Assembly: GCA_039545295.1 (NCBI GenBank)
Contig: BCIK01000019.1
Coordinates: forward strand, 529,161 to 593,160
Reading direction: 5' to 3'
DNA length: 64,000 nt
Source: Udeniomyces pyricola
Taxonomy: Eukaryota > Basidiomycota > Tremellomycetes > Cystofilobasidiales > Mrakiaceae
The position numbers and the translations under genes were made by a program. A model generated the notes under the pieces. That model worked only from the letters and a program-made list of their open reading frames with translations, had not been told where the DNA came from and ran no database searches. Numbering within the stretch: the stretch's first letter is position 1; every line of letters begins with the position of its first letter. Shown here one piece after another: positions 1-11,714 of the stretch.

Positions 1-1660
1 CGTCTAATTGACCGAAAATCTCACCTGGAAGTCCTTCGCCGCCGAACACTTTGCACTCGATGCCTGCTCAGCTTGTCCTTCTCCTTCAAGAATGTACGAG
101 CATGAACGAAGCTCGTTGTTCTCCCTTGAGAGTCACAGACAGTGACCAAATGTTGACTGACATTCCACTTTTGGGTCACTTGATGGCAGACCACAACTGA
201 AGGCTCCGACGTCACATAGATATATTCTGCCAGACTGATATTTGATCTCGTTCGACATTGTCACAGTCCATGATAGCGAAGTACTCCAGCCCATAGCTAG
301 CGCTGATCTGCATGCTCGGGTCAAAGCCAGAGGAAATTGTATATCTTACTTGTCGTGCATGCAGATTGTTGCGTCGTGTCCAGAGTGCACGGTGTCCCAC
401 AAATAGAACGATCGAATGAATCACAAGGGCAATGCCAAGACGTACGCATGTCACGCGTCATTCCCCGGAAAAGCCGAAAGTGGAGATCGAACGGATCCGG
501 AGCTCGGACATTGTCGATTGGAGCTAGCAGAGCTCAGATATCCAATATTCAGAATTCATAGGCACTTCCGACGAACCCGACGTTCGACCGCGGCCGAACT
601 GGTATGAAGTTTTGTACTCTTCAATTTAGTCTGACCCCCTCCCGCAGACTGTCGACAGCTCGCACCGAGTACCGACGTGCGACAGGTTGCGAGCATAAAT
701 TGCTGTACAAAAAAAAAAATGGCCTGATCGACATTCGATGATCCGTATATTCTATAACCTGACGTACGTCGAATTGATCACTCGGTACTCGACGTTCGAC
801 ACCATACAGGAGTTCATTCCTACGTGCGACCCCGCCTGCAGCGCTGCAGCAGACGTTCGACGTGCAGCTGCTGGCTAGGTTCGCGCATCCGATCCAGCTT
901 ATATATGTGTCTTCACCTGATCGGTTTGATCGATGCATCGGTGATCTTCGATGAGCGCTCAGCGCGCAGCGCGACAGTACTAGCAAGCGACGTGGTAGGC
1001 CGTATCACTGCGTACGTTTGCGGGGGCCTCCTTGTCCTTCGCGATCTGGCCATACGATCTGGACCAGACCACGCGCCTCTGATTCACTACGTCTGACTAC
1101 AGCTGTCAACTGGTAGATTGTACGTTTTTAGCTGCAGAACGCACGATGGGTACAGTCGGTATATAATACACCTGACGTTGCGATCGTAATCAATGGTTAA
1201 TTGTTGCTCAGCGCTCAGCGGACGCAACCAAACCGATGCATGACGTTGCCCTGGTGAGAGACCAAACATCAAAAAATTTGACCGGAAGGTAATAAAGGAG
1301 AAAAGCGCAGACGAGACGCGCGAGAAAGCGCGAGGGCTTCTTTTCCAATGTCAGTTCTCTGGAATAGAGGCAAGCACCCGGTCCGCGGAAATGGCGGCGC
1401 TCCATGTTACATCATAAGTTGGAGGGGCCCACAATTTTCCTACCCCTCATTCCTCCTTTCTCTTGTTTCGCCCCCCCCCCCCCACCCAATCCAACCGTCA
1501 AGCTTTCTTCTTTTAAACTCCCTTCTTCTCAACGTCCAACAACAACCCCCTTTCCTTCATCAACTCCCCCCTGCCGAGGCCTCTACTCGCACTCGCTTGT
1601 TTCCCTCTCCCCTTACTTTCCTCCACCCTCCTTTCCTTCTCCCTCCTTCCTTCTTCTGCC
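1..1660. other. Gene-poor left end and transporter promoter
   Basis: No open frame here looks like a real exon series. The stretch from about 640 to 1220 is rich in short related words such as cgacgttcgac, gctcagcg and cgtgcgac on both strands, which could be an old repeat but gives no protein match I recognise. From about 1430 to 1660 the plus strand becomes strongly C/T-rich, including a C run near 1471-1481. That is typical of fungal core promoters and leaders and leads directly into the transporter start at 1661. Confidence 0.5.
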
Positions 1661-4600
1661 ATGGAGAAGTCCACCAAGGGACAAGCCGTCACTCGGCCCA
1701 CCAACTTCAAGGAAATCAAAGCTAAGACGTCCGAGCGACGATGGCTTGGTCTTCGAGGCAACCGTCTCATCCACGGTGTCACTGCTGTCGCCACGATGGG
1801 TTAGTCGTCCACTCTTGATTGATCGAAGGTGTCGTCATTACTGCTCCTGAACGCGGTGTCGATCCACGCGGCCTGGGCTGCTACAAGTCTGGGAACCAGG
1901 CACTTCCCTGTCCGGCCAATCGTTGAGGCTTCGTTTGCTGAATATCCATCATTTTTCTTTGATCTTCTTTCTTTGATGTGCTCTTTGCTTCGTTCCTCCT
2001 TTACGCCTAGGTTTCCTGCTCTTCGGATATGACCAGGTGAGTCTCGCGTGACTGTCGTGTTCAAACACGACGACATGTAATTTCTCGAATTACGCATGCC
2101 ACAAATTTCATCTGACATGTCCTTTGTTGTGCTCGCGCTCACCGTCTTCCAGGGTGTCATGGCCGGTATCATCAACTCTGAGCGTGAGTACTTCATTCTT
2201 GTTGCGATCTCTGTCCATCTGTGGCCCTCTGTTTGCTTTCGCGCTGTGACATGGGAGCTTAATATCCTCGATGAGGCAGGCGGGATAGTAAGGGTCTGAG
2301 AGGTTTGGAAGCCGAAAGAAAGCTAAAGGGCAAAGGAACGAGCGCGAGCGCCCAAAGCTGACCTTGTTGTTTCGCCTCTGTCTTCTGTCCACACGCGTAC
2401 ATTCCGCCTCAGAATTCAACCGGGACTTTGAACAAACCCGACAGAACGGCATCAACGACGTTCACGGCGGTACCATTCAGGGAACCACTGTTGCTGTGCG
2501 TATTTAATCAGCTAACGTTTCTGGAACGATGAACGGTGCGTTAGCTGACCGCGCGTTTTGTTGTCGCTTTCACGTGCTTCACCAGGTTTATGAGGTCGGA
2601 TGCTTCTTCGGTGCCATCTTCGCCTACTTCTTTGGAGAGAAACTCGGCCGAAGGCACATGATCATGTGGGGATCTCGTACGTACACAAACTAGGCGCGAC
2701 TTGCAAATGGATCAGCAACCGTTGGCTAACGACAGGATATGCCCCATCATTTCTGTAGTCGTCATGATCATCGGTACCGTCATTCAGGTTTGCGCCTTCG
2801 CTGGCAAGCACGGTTACCTCCAGTTCATGATCGGCCGAATTATCTGTGGTGTATGTGGCTCTGACCCTGTCTGTTACAACATCGCCTCGAGTATGCGTGT
2901 CGCTCATTGTGTGTTTCCCTTTGAACTCACAGCTCGGTAACGGTGCCAACACCTCGACCATCCCCTCTTGGGTCGCCGAGACCTCTAAGTCGCACAACCG
3001 AGGATTCCTCGTCTGCGTGGAGGCCTCGTACGTATATGCCTGGATAATCACGTGTTTCAAAGCTAAACCTCCCGAGCTCATGCTGAATGCCGTTTTCCAT
3101 CTTTGCACCCTTAGGATGGTTGCTGGTGGTACCTTCATCTCGTACTGGATCGACTTTGGCATGTCTTATGTTGACCGAGGAGGAGCTTCGTGGAGGTTCC
3201 CGTAAGCTGCTTTCCGTCTTGCGCGTGATTCTTTTGTTGCTCGCATCTAACCTGATCTTGATATGGGATTCCACAGTATCGCCCTCCAGATCCTCTTTGC
3301 CGTGCTCCTCGCTGGCGGTGTCTGGGTCCTCCCCGAATCTCCCCGATGGTTGTTTGTCCACGCCCACGAGGAGGCCGGTTCGCAGATCATTGCTGACCTC
3401 AACGTAAGTCTTCTGCATCTCCGTCTACTCTGTTGTTACCTCAGACAATAGCTGACTAAATCCATTTCACCTTGTTCCATCAGGACGCCAACGTCGAGGA
3501 TGAGGCTATCCAGCGTGAGATTCGATTGATTGTCGACGGTATCAACGCCTCGGCTGCCATCCAGGGTGGTGTTGCTACCTCGGAGCTTTTCACCGGTGGC
3601 AAGAAGCAGCATTTCAGGCGAATGGCCGTCGGAGCTTCGTCCCAGATCTTCCAGCAGCTTGGAGGTTGCAACGGTCAGTTGTCTCAGTTCAGTACGATGC
3701 CCACGTTCTGTTCCTTTCGAAGGCTGAACCAACCTCGTTTATGCATTCCCAGCCGTCATTTACTACGCTACTGTTCTCTTTGAGACTTCTATTGGACTCG
3801 AGACCCGACTTTCGCTTGTTCTTGGTGGTGTTCTCTCGACTGTGTACTTCCTCGCGGCCATCTCGGCCTTCTGGCTCGTTGAGACCCTTGGTCGACGAAA
3901 GATGTTCCTGATGGGTTCGATCGGTCAGATGGTTGCCATGATCATCACCTTTGCCTGCCTCATTCCGTGCGTTGCCTCTCCAAACCCTCCCCTCTCTTGA
4001 CCTTGATTTCCCTCATGATTCATTCTGACCTGGAGCTTGACTTCTTATCTTCTACAGTGGTGACGCCCAGTCCGCCAAGGGTGGTGCCTTCGGTCTCTTC
4101 CTGTACATTATCTTCTTTGGATCTTGTTGGCTCCCTCTCCCTTGGCTCTACCCCGCCGAGCTCAACCCTCTTCGAATCCGAACCAAGGCCAACGCCGTCT
4201 CGTGAGTGTTTTCAATGTTTTCTTGTTGCGTGCCCGAGTTTGACTGCAGATACACCCTCGCTATCTGCTCTCGCTTGTGCTGACCGTCATTCCCCGAATC
4301 ATTTGCAGGACCATGAGCAACTGGCTTTTCAACTTCTTGTAAGTAGGTTTCACGGATAGTGCTTCAACGTTTATGCATGGGACTGACCCTCCACCTATGT
4401 TGTTCTTATTCAATCCTTGATTCGCAGGGTCGTTCAAGTCACTCCCACCATGACTGCTTCGATCGGATGGGCCACTTTCCTCATCTTTGCGTGCGCCAAC
4501 GCTCTTTTCATCCGTAAGTTAACCTTTTGCGCTTCAGAGTGACGACTTCGTTGTTCATCGCTTACCCGATCATCCCTTTCTTCAGCCGTCATTTACTTCT

Positions 4601-5001
4601 TCTACCCTGAGACCAAGGGAAGGACCCTGGAGGCCATTGACGTCATCTTCGCTACCGCCTACACCGAGAAGGAGCGACCTACCCACATTGCCAAGAGGTT
4701 GCCGAGTACGTGACACTATTGCTCGACATCTGTTCTTAGCTGCGCGATGGGTTTCTGACTCTCATCTGGATTTCTTGCATGGTTTTTGTGTCGCTCGTTT
4801 TGTTCTTTAGCTCTCACCGACGCCCAGGTCGAGGAGATGACCGACAAGCTCGATATCCACGACGCTCGAGGCGACGACGAGAAGGCCGCTGGATCGCCCG
4901 GTGACACCACCCGAGCTGCTACTCCTACCTTTGGCGAGGAGGCCCGAGCCGACGGCAAGATCGCTGCTGCCAACCAGACCGGAGCTGTTGCGATGCCCTA
5001 G
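1661..5001 (+). CDS. MFS sugar (hexose-type) transporter
   Basis: Plasma-membrane sugar porter of the major facilitator superfamily, predicted to import hexoses. I read 16 exons (1661-1799, 2011-2036, 2153-2183, 2413-2495, 2586-2676, 2759-2850, 2933-3027, 3115-3201, 3277-3403, 3484-3673, 3753-3966, 4058-4201, 4309-4338, 4428-4513, 4586-4705, 4811-5001) that close in phase to 581 residues, normal for the family. Family marks are FLLFGYDQGVMAG in helix 1, the LGRR loop after helix 2, PESPRWL before the central loop, QQLGGCNAVIYY in helix 7, LVETLGRRKM, and PETKGRTLE after helix 12. A hydrophilic Asp/Glu/Ala-rich tail of about 60 residues follows. The ATG at 1661 sits just after a pyrimidine-rich leader and opens the frame that continues through all joins. 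Substrate choice among hexoses cannot be read from sequence. Confidence 0.93.
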
Positions 5002-6387
5002 GCACAACCCTATTCTTTTTAGACCTCGCCTTTTCTCTTGACCTATATATATATTCCCTTGTTTCTTGCCCTTTCTTTCCTTACCTTACTGTCCCCACTG
5101 CAGCTTTGCCTCTTAGATAATTTCCCTCATCTTGCATCTTCGTATAGTTCCTTAGCACTTTTTCCCTTTGTCCCCTTCAACCCTTGTCGCTATCTACGTC
5201 CCTTTGCATCGCATCTGTGTTTTTCTTCTCTTCTCTCCCCCCCCCCTCTCTCTGCCTCCTCTGCCCTTCCCCCTTTTCCATCTTCCTCTCTTATTCACGC
5301 GCCTGTTCATGCTTGTGGGCTAGCGCGAAGTTGCTTCTTTTTGCTTGGTTCTTAATTAGTTAGAGATATATTAGTGCTTGCCCTCCTTGAAAACGGTAGA
5401 TTCCTATCTAGACAAGCGGTTGAGTAGATCTGGAGTGAACATTTTCAACCATCGTGCTTCATAGAAGACACCCATAATAACAACAATGAAAGTGACATAC
5501 TGAACATCGCTCCTCTGCCGATGCATGGCAAGTCTGCTCCCCTGTACCTTTTGCACCGCTGCTCTCTCTGGCTCTGCTTCGTTCTGTTCTGTCTTTATCT
5601 CTCTCGTCCGGCCTCGTGGTTCGCTCTTAGACTAGCTGTTCTTACTATCACATGTGGTTTCACTCTTGATCGTGCGTGTGACTGCCCCGATTGCCCTGGA
5701 TCGAGGGTCTGAGGGGTCGGGATTAAAAGCATCGATGAACCATTGAGCCTCGATCAACCCTGGAGAAAGGATGAATAGTGCATTTGACGAGGCTGGATCA
5801 AGGTTGGCTCAAGGCTGAATAAAGGATGAATAAAGGCTGAATAAAGGCTGAATAAAGGTTGGACCAAGGAGGGCAAAGTTGTTTCGGGCTGCATGAGACC
5901 CTAAAAGGTTGCCAAACCTTGCCAGCCTTTTTGAGCCTTGTTCAGCCTCAATGAGCGTTTATTAAGCCTTTATTGCCTTGCTGCGATTTCTGGCCATGAG
6001 GTTCTCTGCCTTTTGACCCTGAGCCACGACGTCGGGTGCTTTCTCTCGCGCTGTCGAGAGCTGTCGAGAGATCTTCGTCTTGGCTGAGGTTGTGTGACAC
6101 ACACACACACTATCGGAAAATCAGTCAGTGTCGCAATGATACCTCTACTGGACTACTACAAACAGAGGGAAAAACTCTGCAGCCCGCTTTTGGAGATCTT
6201 GGATGCCCACACGTCCTCGTCCAACAAACGTCTGTGAACAGGGAAATGAGTTACGAAAAGAAGACATGTCAATGATACAGTTCCAGCAAGGCGCAACAGC
6301 AATCTCCCCCTCCACAACCATCCAACCGTCCATCGTCCTCGTGTCCTTACACCCGCTTACCCACACACCCATCACCACTCATCCATC
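5002..6387. other. Intergenic region with imperfect repeats
   Basis: Between the transporter stop and PUP3 there is no supported gene. The first 300 bases are C/T-rich 3' flank. From about 5755 to 5985 lies a block of short related units with an inverted counterpart, listed separately. A short CA run is at 6100-6109. The last 100 bases before PUP3 are C/A-rich and probably hold its promoter. Confidence 0.6.
5755..5985. repeat. Imperfect tandem units with inverted partner
   Basis: At 5811-5865 a unit of about 13 bases resembling aggctgaataa is repeated four to five times with small changes. About 50 bases downstream, at 5917-5975, the complementary words appear (cagcctttttgagcc, ttattaagcctttatt). 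The two arms could pair as an imperfect stem of roughly 50-60 bases. No open reading frame covers it. It may be a remnant of a small inverted-repeat element or simply a degenerate minisatellite. Confidence 0.55.
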
Positions 6388-6930
6388 ATGTCCATCATGG
6401 AGCTCAACGGAGGTCAGTCTTTCTCACCAATCTTCTTGCTTCGTCCCTCTTGTTTGGTAGCGCCGAGTGTGCGGCTTAACCCCGTCCATCTCCACCTTTG
6501 CTTCTGCTTCCTCGCATGCTCCCCGGCCATCTACACCTCATCTTCCGTACTCTCTCAAAGGTTCGGTCATTGCCATGGTTGGCAAGGACTGCGTCGCTAT
6601 CGCCTCGGATCTCAGACTAGGAAACCAGGCTCTCCTCGTCGCTTCCAACTTTGAAAAGGTTCGTGTCTCGTCATCTTGGGGCGGCGCGTGACGCCTGTAC
6701 AGCATCAGCTCTAGGCACCACCTCGCTTGAGTCGTATGTCTAAATGGAGGATCACAAGCTCATACTCACTTGTTACATGTCTATCGACAGGTTTTTCCGA
6801 TACACGACCGACTCTACGTCGGTCTCCCAGGTCTTGGCTCGGACGTTCTCACCCTGTACGTCCTACAGATGACTTTCCTTGCAAGGGTGCGTGTCGTCCC
6901 CAAGGGCTGACCGTTTACAAACGATGGGGA

Positions 6931-6980
<50 letters not shown>

Positions 6981-7902
6981 GACGCGTGTCTTCAGGCACG
7001 AGTCCTTGAGATTCCGAGTCAACATGTACCGAATGAAGGAAGAGCGAGAGATCGGACCCGAGACCTTTTGCCATATGGTCTCGTCGACACTCTATGAGAA
7101 ACGGTGAGTCATGACGGCCGTTTGTTTCGACAGATTACCTAACTCCGCGCCCCACAACTACAGGAAGCTCCAAGCGTCAAACCCAGGAGAAAGCAGACAT
7201 ACACGTGTATTCCATCTTATCGCGGTAGCTGACACGTTGATTCATCTCTGTTTGGTTGACTACTCTTTAGCTTTGGGCCCTACTTCATTGAGCCTGTTAT
7301 TGCTGGTCTGCCAGCCAAGACTGAGCTCAACCCTAACCCCAAGCCCTTTATTGCCTGCACGGATTTGTGAGCATCCGATCTTATCTCTCACCTTTGCAGG
7401 TTGATTGGCTTGCTGAAGTTGCAACCCCTCTCTATATTCACTGTATGGCAACATGCGATGCGAACAGGATCGGATGTATCACTACCCCCAAGGACTTCTG
7501 TGTCTCTGGAACCGCCTCGGAGAAGCTGTTTGGTGTTGCCGAGGGGCTTTGGGAGCCTGATCTTGTACGTGGTACCCGTTCTAGACCACGTGACGACCGT
7601 GAGATGTCTCGCTGACGACAAGCCTGTTTTGCCCTTGCTGGTGCTTGTCTCTGAATGTACAGGAGCCCGAGGATCTCTTTGAGACGATCTCTCAGACTCT
7701 GCTCAATGCTTTGGATCGTGATGCTCTTTCGGGTTGGGGAGCCGTTGTCCATGTCATGTTAGTCCGCATGCGTTTTGGTCCGCCTATCTCATCTTCACCC
7801 AGTTGAATTCTCTGCTGAACATGATGTCTACTCTGCTTTACTTACATCCCCAGTACTCAAACCGATGTTACCACGCGTTACCTCAAGTCCCGAATGGACT
7901 AG
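6388..7902 (+). CDS. PUP3: 20S proteasome subunit beta-3
   Basis: Non-catalytic beta-3 subunit of the 20S proteasome core, in cytosol and nucleus. Eight exons (6388-6412, 6561-6658, 6791-6855, 6996-7103, 7271-7366, 7468-7564, 7663-7757, 7854-7902) give 210 residues, close to the usual 205. The protein starts [19 protein letters not shown] and continues with the Ntn-hydrolase fold. Family hallmarks are [44 protein letters not shown] and [20 protein letters not shown]. There is no propeptide ending in Gly-Thr, as expected for this inactive subunit. Intron 3 (6856-6995) contains a run of 45 T. The gene is convergent with the minus-strand gene ending at 8144. Confidence 0.95.
6934..6978 (+). repeat. 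Poly-T tract (45 T) in PUP3 intron 3
   Basis: An uninterrupted run of 45 T within the 140-base intron, ending about 17 bases before the cttcag acceptor. It may act as an over-long polypyrimidine tract. Length is likely variable between isolates, and the count may carry sequencing error. Confidence 0.9.
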
Positions 7903-8143
7903 ACGTTACCGCACTCTTTCTTTTGCATGGCTGTCGGCGCGTCCGCTTCCCGTCGGTGGGGAAGGCGAAGCGCATCCTTGTACAATCGAGCCCTCGTATG
8001 GGAGGGATTCTCGCGACTATGGAAACAATTTCTTTTTCTTGCATTCGAGCTATCGTCATGAGAGAAAGACCATCGCCATTCATGGCGGAAAGCCCCAAAC
8101 GTCCATGCGACGCATCGTTTGACAAACCCACCCTTTGGCTCCA

Positions 8144-9459
8144 TCATCTTGGACCCTGGGCAGCCATCCCGCTTGGTTCTTTCATGTCCCAACGATCCGT
8201 GATGGCAAGCTCCCGTCTGAGGCTCTCATCCTCCATGCCCTTCCAAATCCCGACACCTACACTTGTGCGATGCTGAACACGCTCCAGGTCCGGGACCCAC
8301 CATCCAAACAGCCATTGAAAGCAGACGGCACTTAACATAGATGCCAAGGTGCCAATCGTTTTCCACAGCCGAACGAAGAGCAACAGAGGTGGCAGAACCA
8401 GTGCCATGAGATCCTGATTGAAGTGTAGGCAGATACGCATCGAGTAAAGAGACAGGAACAATCAGCTTATATAGAAACGTAGGGGTCTGAAGGCGAGGAG
8501 CGGAGATGAGGTTCAATGCAGAGAGAGAGTCTTATGTTTTTACCTCAGGTTGATAGTAATCGGTCTGTGAGCTGATGTAATGCTTTCCGTCCGATCCTTT
8601 GACGAGCGTCAGGCGGACAAGAAGGCTATCGACGCAGACGGGTTTGATGAGTTGTACGCAGTGAGTGATCAAGATGTTGCAACATGAATCCATGTTGTGA
8701 GGAACTGCTGTGAACAAACTGGATGACGAGGTTGAAGCAGAAAACTCACTTGGAGGGAGTTGGACGGAATGGGGATAAGAAAATGTGAAAGGTTTGACTA
8801 CGCATATCAATTAAAAACAGGTGAGAAAGAAACTGAAGTGTCAGCAACATGCTCTGGTAGTCGAAGCGGAGCTGGGTATCTCTTGGACATACGTCATCTC
8901 GAGGTAGACGAGGGACGCGTCTCGATCGTAGGCTGTCAACGGGTAAGCGAATCTGTCAGCTCGCCATGCTCTGACAGAGACAGACTACATGCAAGAGATA
9001 CACTGACTGAAGCTCTTGACTCGGAGATGAGAGATGCGGGGAGACATGATGCGGTACCCTGCGGCAAGCGTAGATGCAAGAAATTATAAGCCGCGACCAT
9101 GTGCATGTTGATCGAGAGAGCGACTCGAGCTCTCGTCAACGATCACGACCGCCTCGAACAAGAACGCGACAGGGTGGATATACATTGGTAAATGCGTAGG
9201 ATCTGATTATCACGTGAGTTGGGACCGCTTTTGACGGAGCAGAGAGGATGCTCGAAACTGGCGTTGGGGGTGAGGTACCGACGGACGACATCGCGCTGTT
9301 CGCTAGGCGAATCGGTAGAGGTAAGAATGCGAACGATGGCGACGATCTCTTTGTTGACGTCTTGAGGGAATGATGGAAGAACAAGATGACATGACTGGTG
9401 AGCTGAGGTGTGTGCGTGCGGTTGGACAGTGGTGTAAGATGAGGATATATACCTTCCAT
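8144..9459 (-). CDS. SigF-like NTF2-like domain protein
   Basis: Member of a fungal family of small proteins with an NTF2-like cone fold, biochemical role unknown. Seven exons on the minus strand (9453-9459, 9184-9360, 9008-9058, 8893-8932, 8750-8797, 8544-8625, 8144-8413) close to 224 residues. The first coding exon is only seven bases (ATG GAA G). Recognisable family stretches are EQRDVVRRYLTPNASFEHP near residues 18-36, QILRIYQWYRIMSPRI, LVYLEMTQTFHIFLSPF, and LLVRLTLVKGSDGKHYISSQ followed by TDYYQPE. A hydrophobic segment (DLMALVLPPLLLFVRLWK) then follows and may contact a membrane. The family assignment is from memory of conserved segments. The gene shares a 218-base divergent promoter with the caleosin gene. 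Confidence 0.8.
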
Positions 9460-9677
9460 GGCGATGTGGCGGGTTGAACGTTAGATCTCACCCAAAATCA
9501 CAATCACAATCACATGCCAAACGGCCCATCGGACAGAGCCGCCTCATGGAGAAACGCAAACTGTCCTCATGCGTCATCCCTTTGTGCCCCGTCAGCCTCG
9601 TCTCCCATCCATCTTCAACACATTATATCCCTGCCTATCCGCCTGCACCGCCACCGTCATCAATCCTTCTTGACACC
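9460..9677. promoter_or_regulatory. Short divergent promoter (NTF2-like / caleosin)
   Basis: Only 218 bases separate the start codons of the NTF2-like gene (minus) and the caleosin gene (plus). Both core promoters must lie here, so the two genes are candidates for shared regulation. The middle holds repeated cacaatcacaatcaca words, and C-rich sequence lies before the caleosin ATG. No specific factor site can be named. Confidence 0.55.
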
Positions 9678-11187
9678 ATGTCAGCTGATCTTTCACATAG
9701 CCATCTCACCGCATCCCATTCCTTACTTACTCATCAGCCCCCCCTTCTGACCCTTGTTCCTAACAGGCCAGCTGCCGCCCCACAGGACCTCCCGCCGCCT
9801 CAATCGATCGAAGAGTCAGTCCGTTCGCTTCAATAACCTATCACACCTGTCTTGATCGCCATGGTACTGATGACCATTTGATCGTATACATCCACTCCTC
9901 GTGTCTACTTCCGCCGGTGTCTGTGTTCCTTCATCGTCTGTGTCCGCACAACAGAGCGCCCGCTCTCTACGGTCATGCCGCTTTCTTCGACGCCGTCAGT
10001 CAACCAGCGCCAGGCTTATCATGTTGGCCATCGAATCGACGCCTGACCCTATCCCACGCCGCGTACTTATACTTGCTTCCCGACTCTGCAACCACGACAG
10101 GACGGAGATGGCATCATTTGGCCTTTGGATACTTACAGAGGCTTCCGAGTGAGTCTTGATTGAGGGTTGATCGTTGATCAAGGACCGCTCAACCACGAGC
10201 TACTCGACTGGAAGAGATATAGCACCTATCCGATTCGTTCGTTGTTGACCTTGCTTTTTGCTTGCTCTTGCCACATATCATTCGTACTTGTCAGTCTCTC
10301 GGCTACAATTGGTTCATATGCGTCTATGGGTAACAAATTGTCCTCTCCTGTCGAAGCAATCGAGACTGTTCCCCAATCTGACGTACGAAATCAAACGACG
10401 CTATCCTGCCTTGTCCCGCCTCCAAACAGAATGATCATCATCCACTCGGCCTTCTCCTTGACTACGTCCATCAAACACCTTTGGGTCTTGCCCGACCCTT
10501 TCTTCCGCCTCGAAGTCGGCAAACAAGCCAAGGCGATGCACGTAAGCCCTCAATTTGTGTACCTTAAGCTGATGGGTTCGGGTTCCTTTATGGTTCTCTG
10601 TGGCTGATCTGCGTGGCCTCGCCTCCTTGGCTGCTCCCAGGGATCCGACACGGATGCCTACGACAAGCGCGGCCGGTTCGACCAGAGTCGATTCGATGAC
10701 CTGTTCGTGATCTATACCAGAGCCCCTCACGATTCGATGAGCTTTTGGGAGATGGTGAGACATGATATCTTTTTGGTTCCCACCTGAGGGAGTTTCTCTG
10801 CTGATCCGATGTGTCCCGATTTTGATGGTCAGCTCGCCTTGATTCGCGGTCAATCGGATGTTCTTGATCCCTTTGGCTGGTCGGCTGCATCTCTCGAGTG
10901 GCTTGCGACTTATCTCTTGCTGTGGCCTGAGGATGGCAGGATGAAGAAGGAGGACATCAAGGGTGTCTATGACGTCAGTCCAGCATCTCTTTTACCATCT
11001 GTGCCGCATCGATCTAAACCACTGCGATTTGCTGACAGTTTCTGGGTGATGACAGGGCTCTATCTTTTATAAGATCGCCGAGGCTCGCAGGAGTGCGGGG
11101 TCAAAAGCCATCAACGGACCTGAGAATAAGGAGATCACATCCAATGGCCAGGTGAATGGACACAACGAGAAGAAGAAGTCTCGCTGA
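9678..11187 (+). CDS. Caleosin / peroxygenase family protein
   Basis: Calcium-binding lipid-droplet protein of the caleosin family; plant and fungal members are haem peroxygenases acting on fatty-acid hydroperoxides. Eight exons (9678-9814, 9955-9994, 10101-10148, 10295-10329, 10430-10541, 10641-10754, 10833-10973, 11056-11187) close to 252 residues. A single EF-hand is visible in ALYGHAAFFDADGDGIIWP, with the conserved DTYRGFR after it. The following segment (LGYNWFICVYGMIIIHSAF) is the membrane-inserting part. Later marks are GSDTDAYDKRGRFDQSRFDD, SFWEMLALIRGQ, DPFGWSAASLEW and WPEDGRMKKEDIKGVYDGS. The C-terminal tail is Lys/Asn-rich. The in-frame ATG at 9678 was preferred over upstream non-conserved sequence. 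Confidence 0.92.
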
Positions 11188-11714
11188 GCGAACTATCGGA
11201 GCCGGAGTCTGGTCGGTTACAAGCAGTCTGATACAGTATGCATGGATATGACATAGATGGGTTGTCCGGGCGAAGAACGTGGGTGGTGATGAATGAAACT
11301 CCTTATGCCATGCATGTTTACAAGCTCGTCAAAGCGGTCCTTCAATTAATTGGGATAGGCACTGACAGATGCTGCAAGCTATAAGTGCCGACGAAATATC
11401 AACATGCATCAAGAAAGCTGGCCTAGCTGGCGAGATTAAAGCAAGTGGGGCGAATTGATTAATTTCTATAGGCAGGATATATTATGCACCGCAGGTGAAC
11501 ATCCATTCATATGACTCACATCATATATATAATATGCATATCATGCACAATATGGTATAACGTTCTAGCCCGGCATCAAGACAAGATGGTTGTGCGCGTG
11601 CGGCATTTAGATATGTACTACTCGAAGCGCTGTGATGACATAATCCAATCCCATCTGGTATCCTATCCCATCACCCCATCCAGTCAAACCCTCCTTCCAG
11701 CTGATCCATTGGCC
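11188..11714. other. Intergenic, AT-rich
   Basis: Terminator of the caleosin gene and promoter of ClpP. The middle (about 11460-11560) is AT-rich with catatatataatatgcat words. I see no gene or RNA here. Confidence 0.5.

Noticed and set aside
7884..8143. Extension of PUP3 past 7902
   Set aside because: The frame ends in TAG right after the expected C-terminal KSRMD, and the downstream sequence is antisense to nothing conserved.
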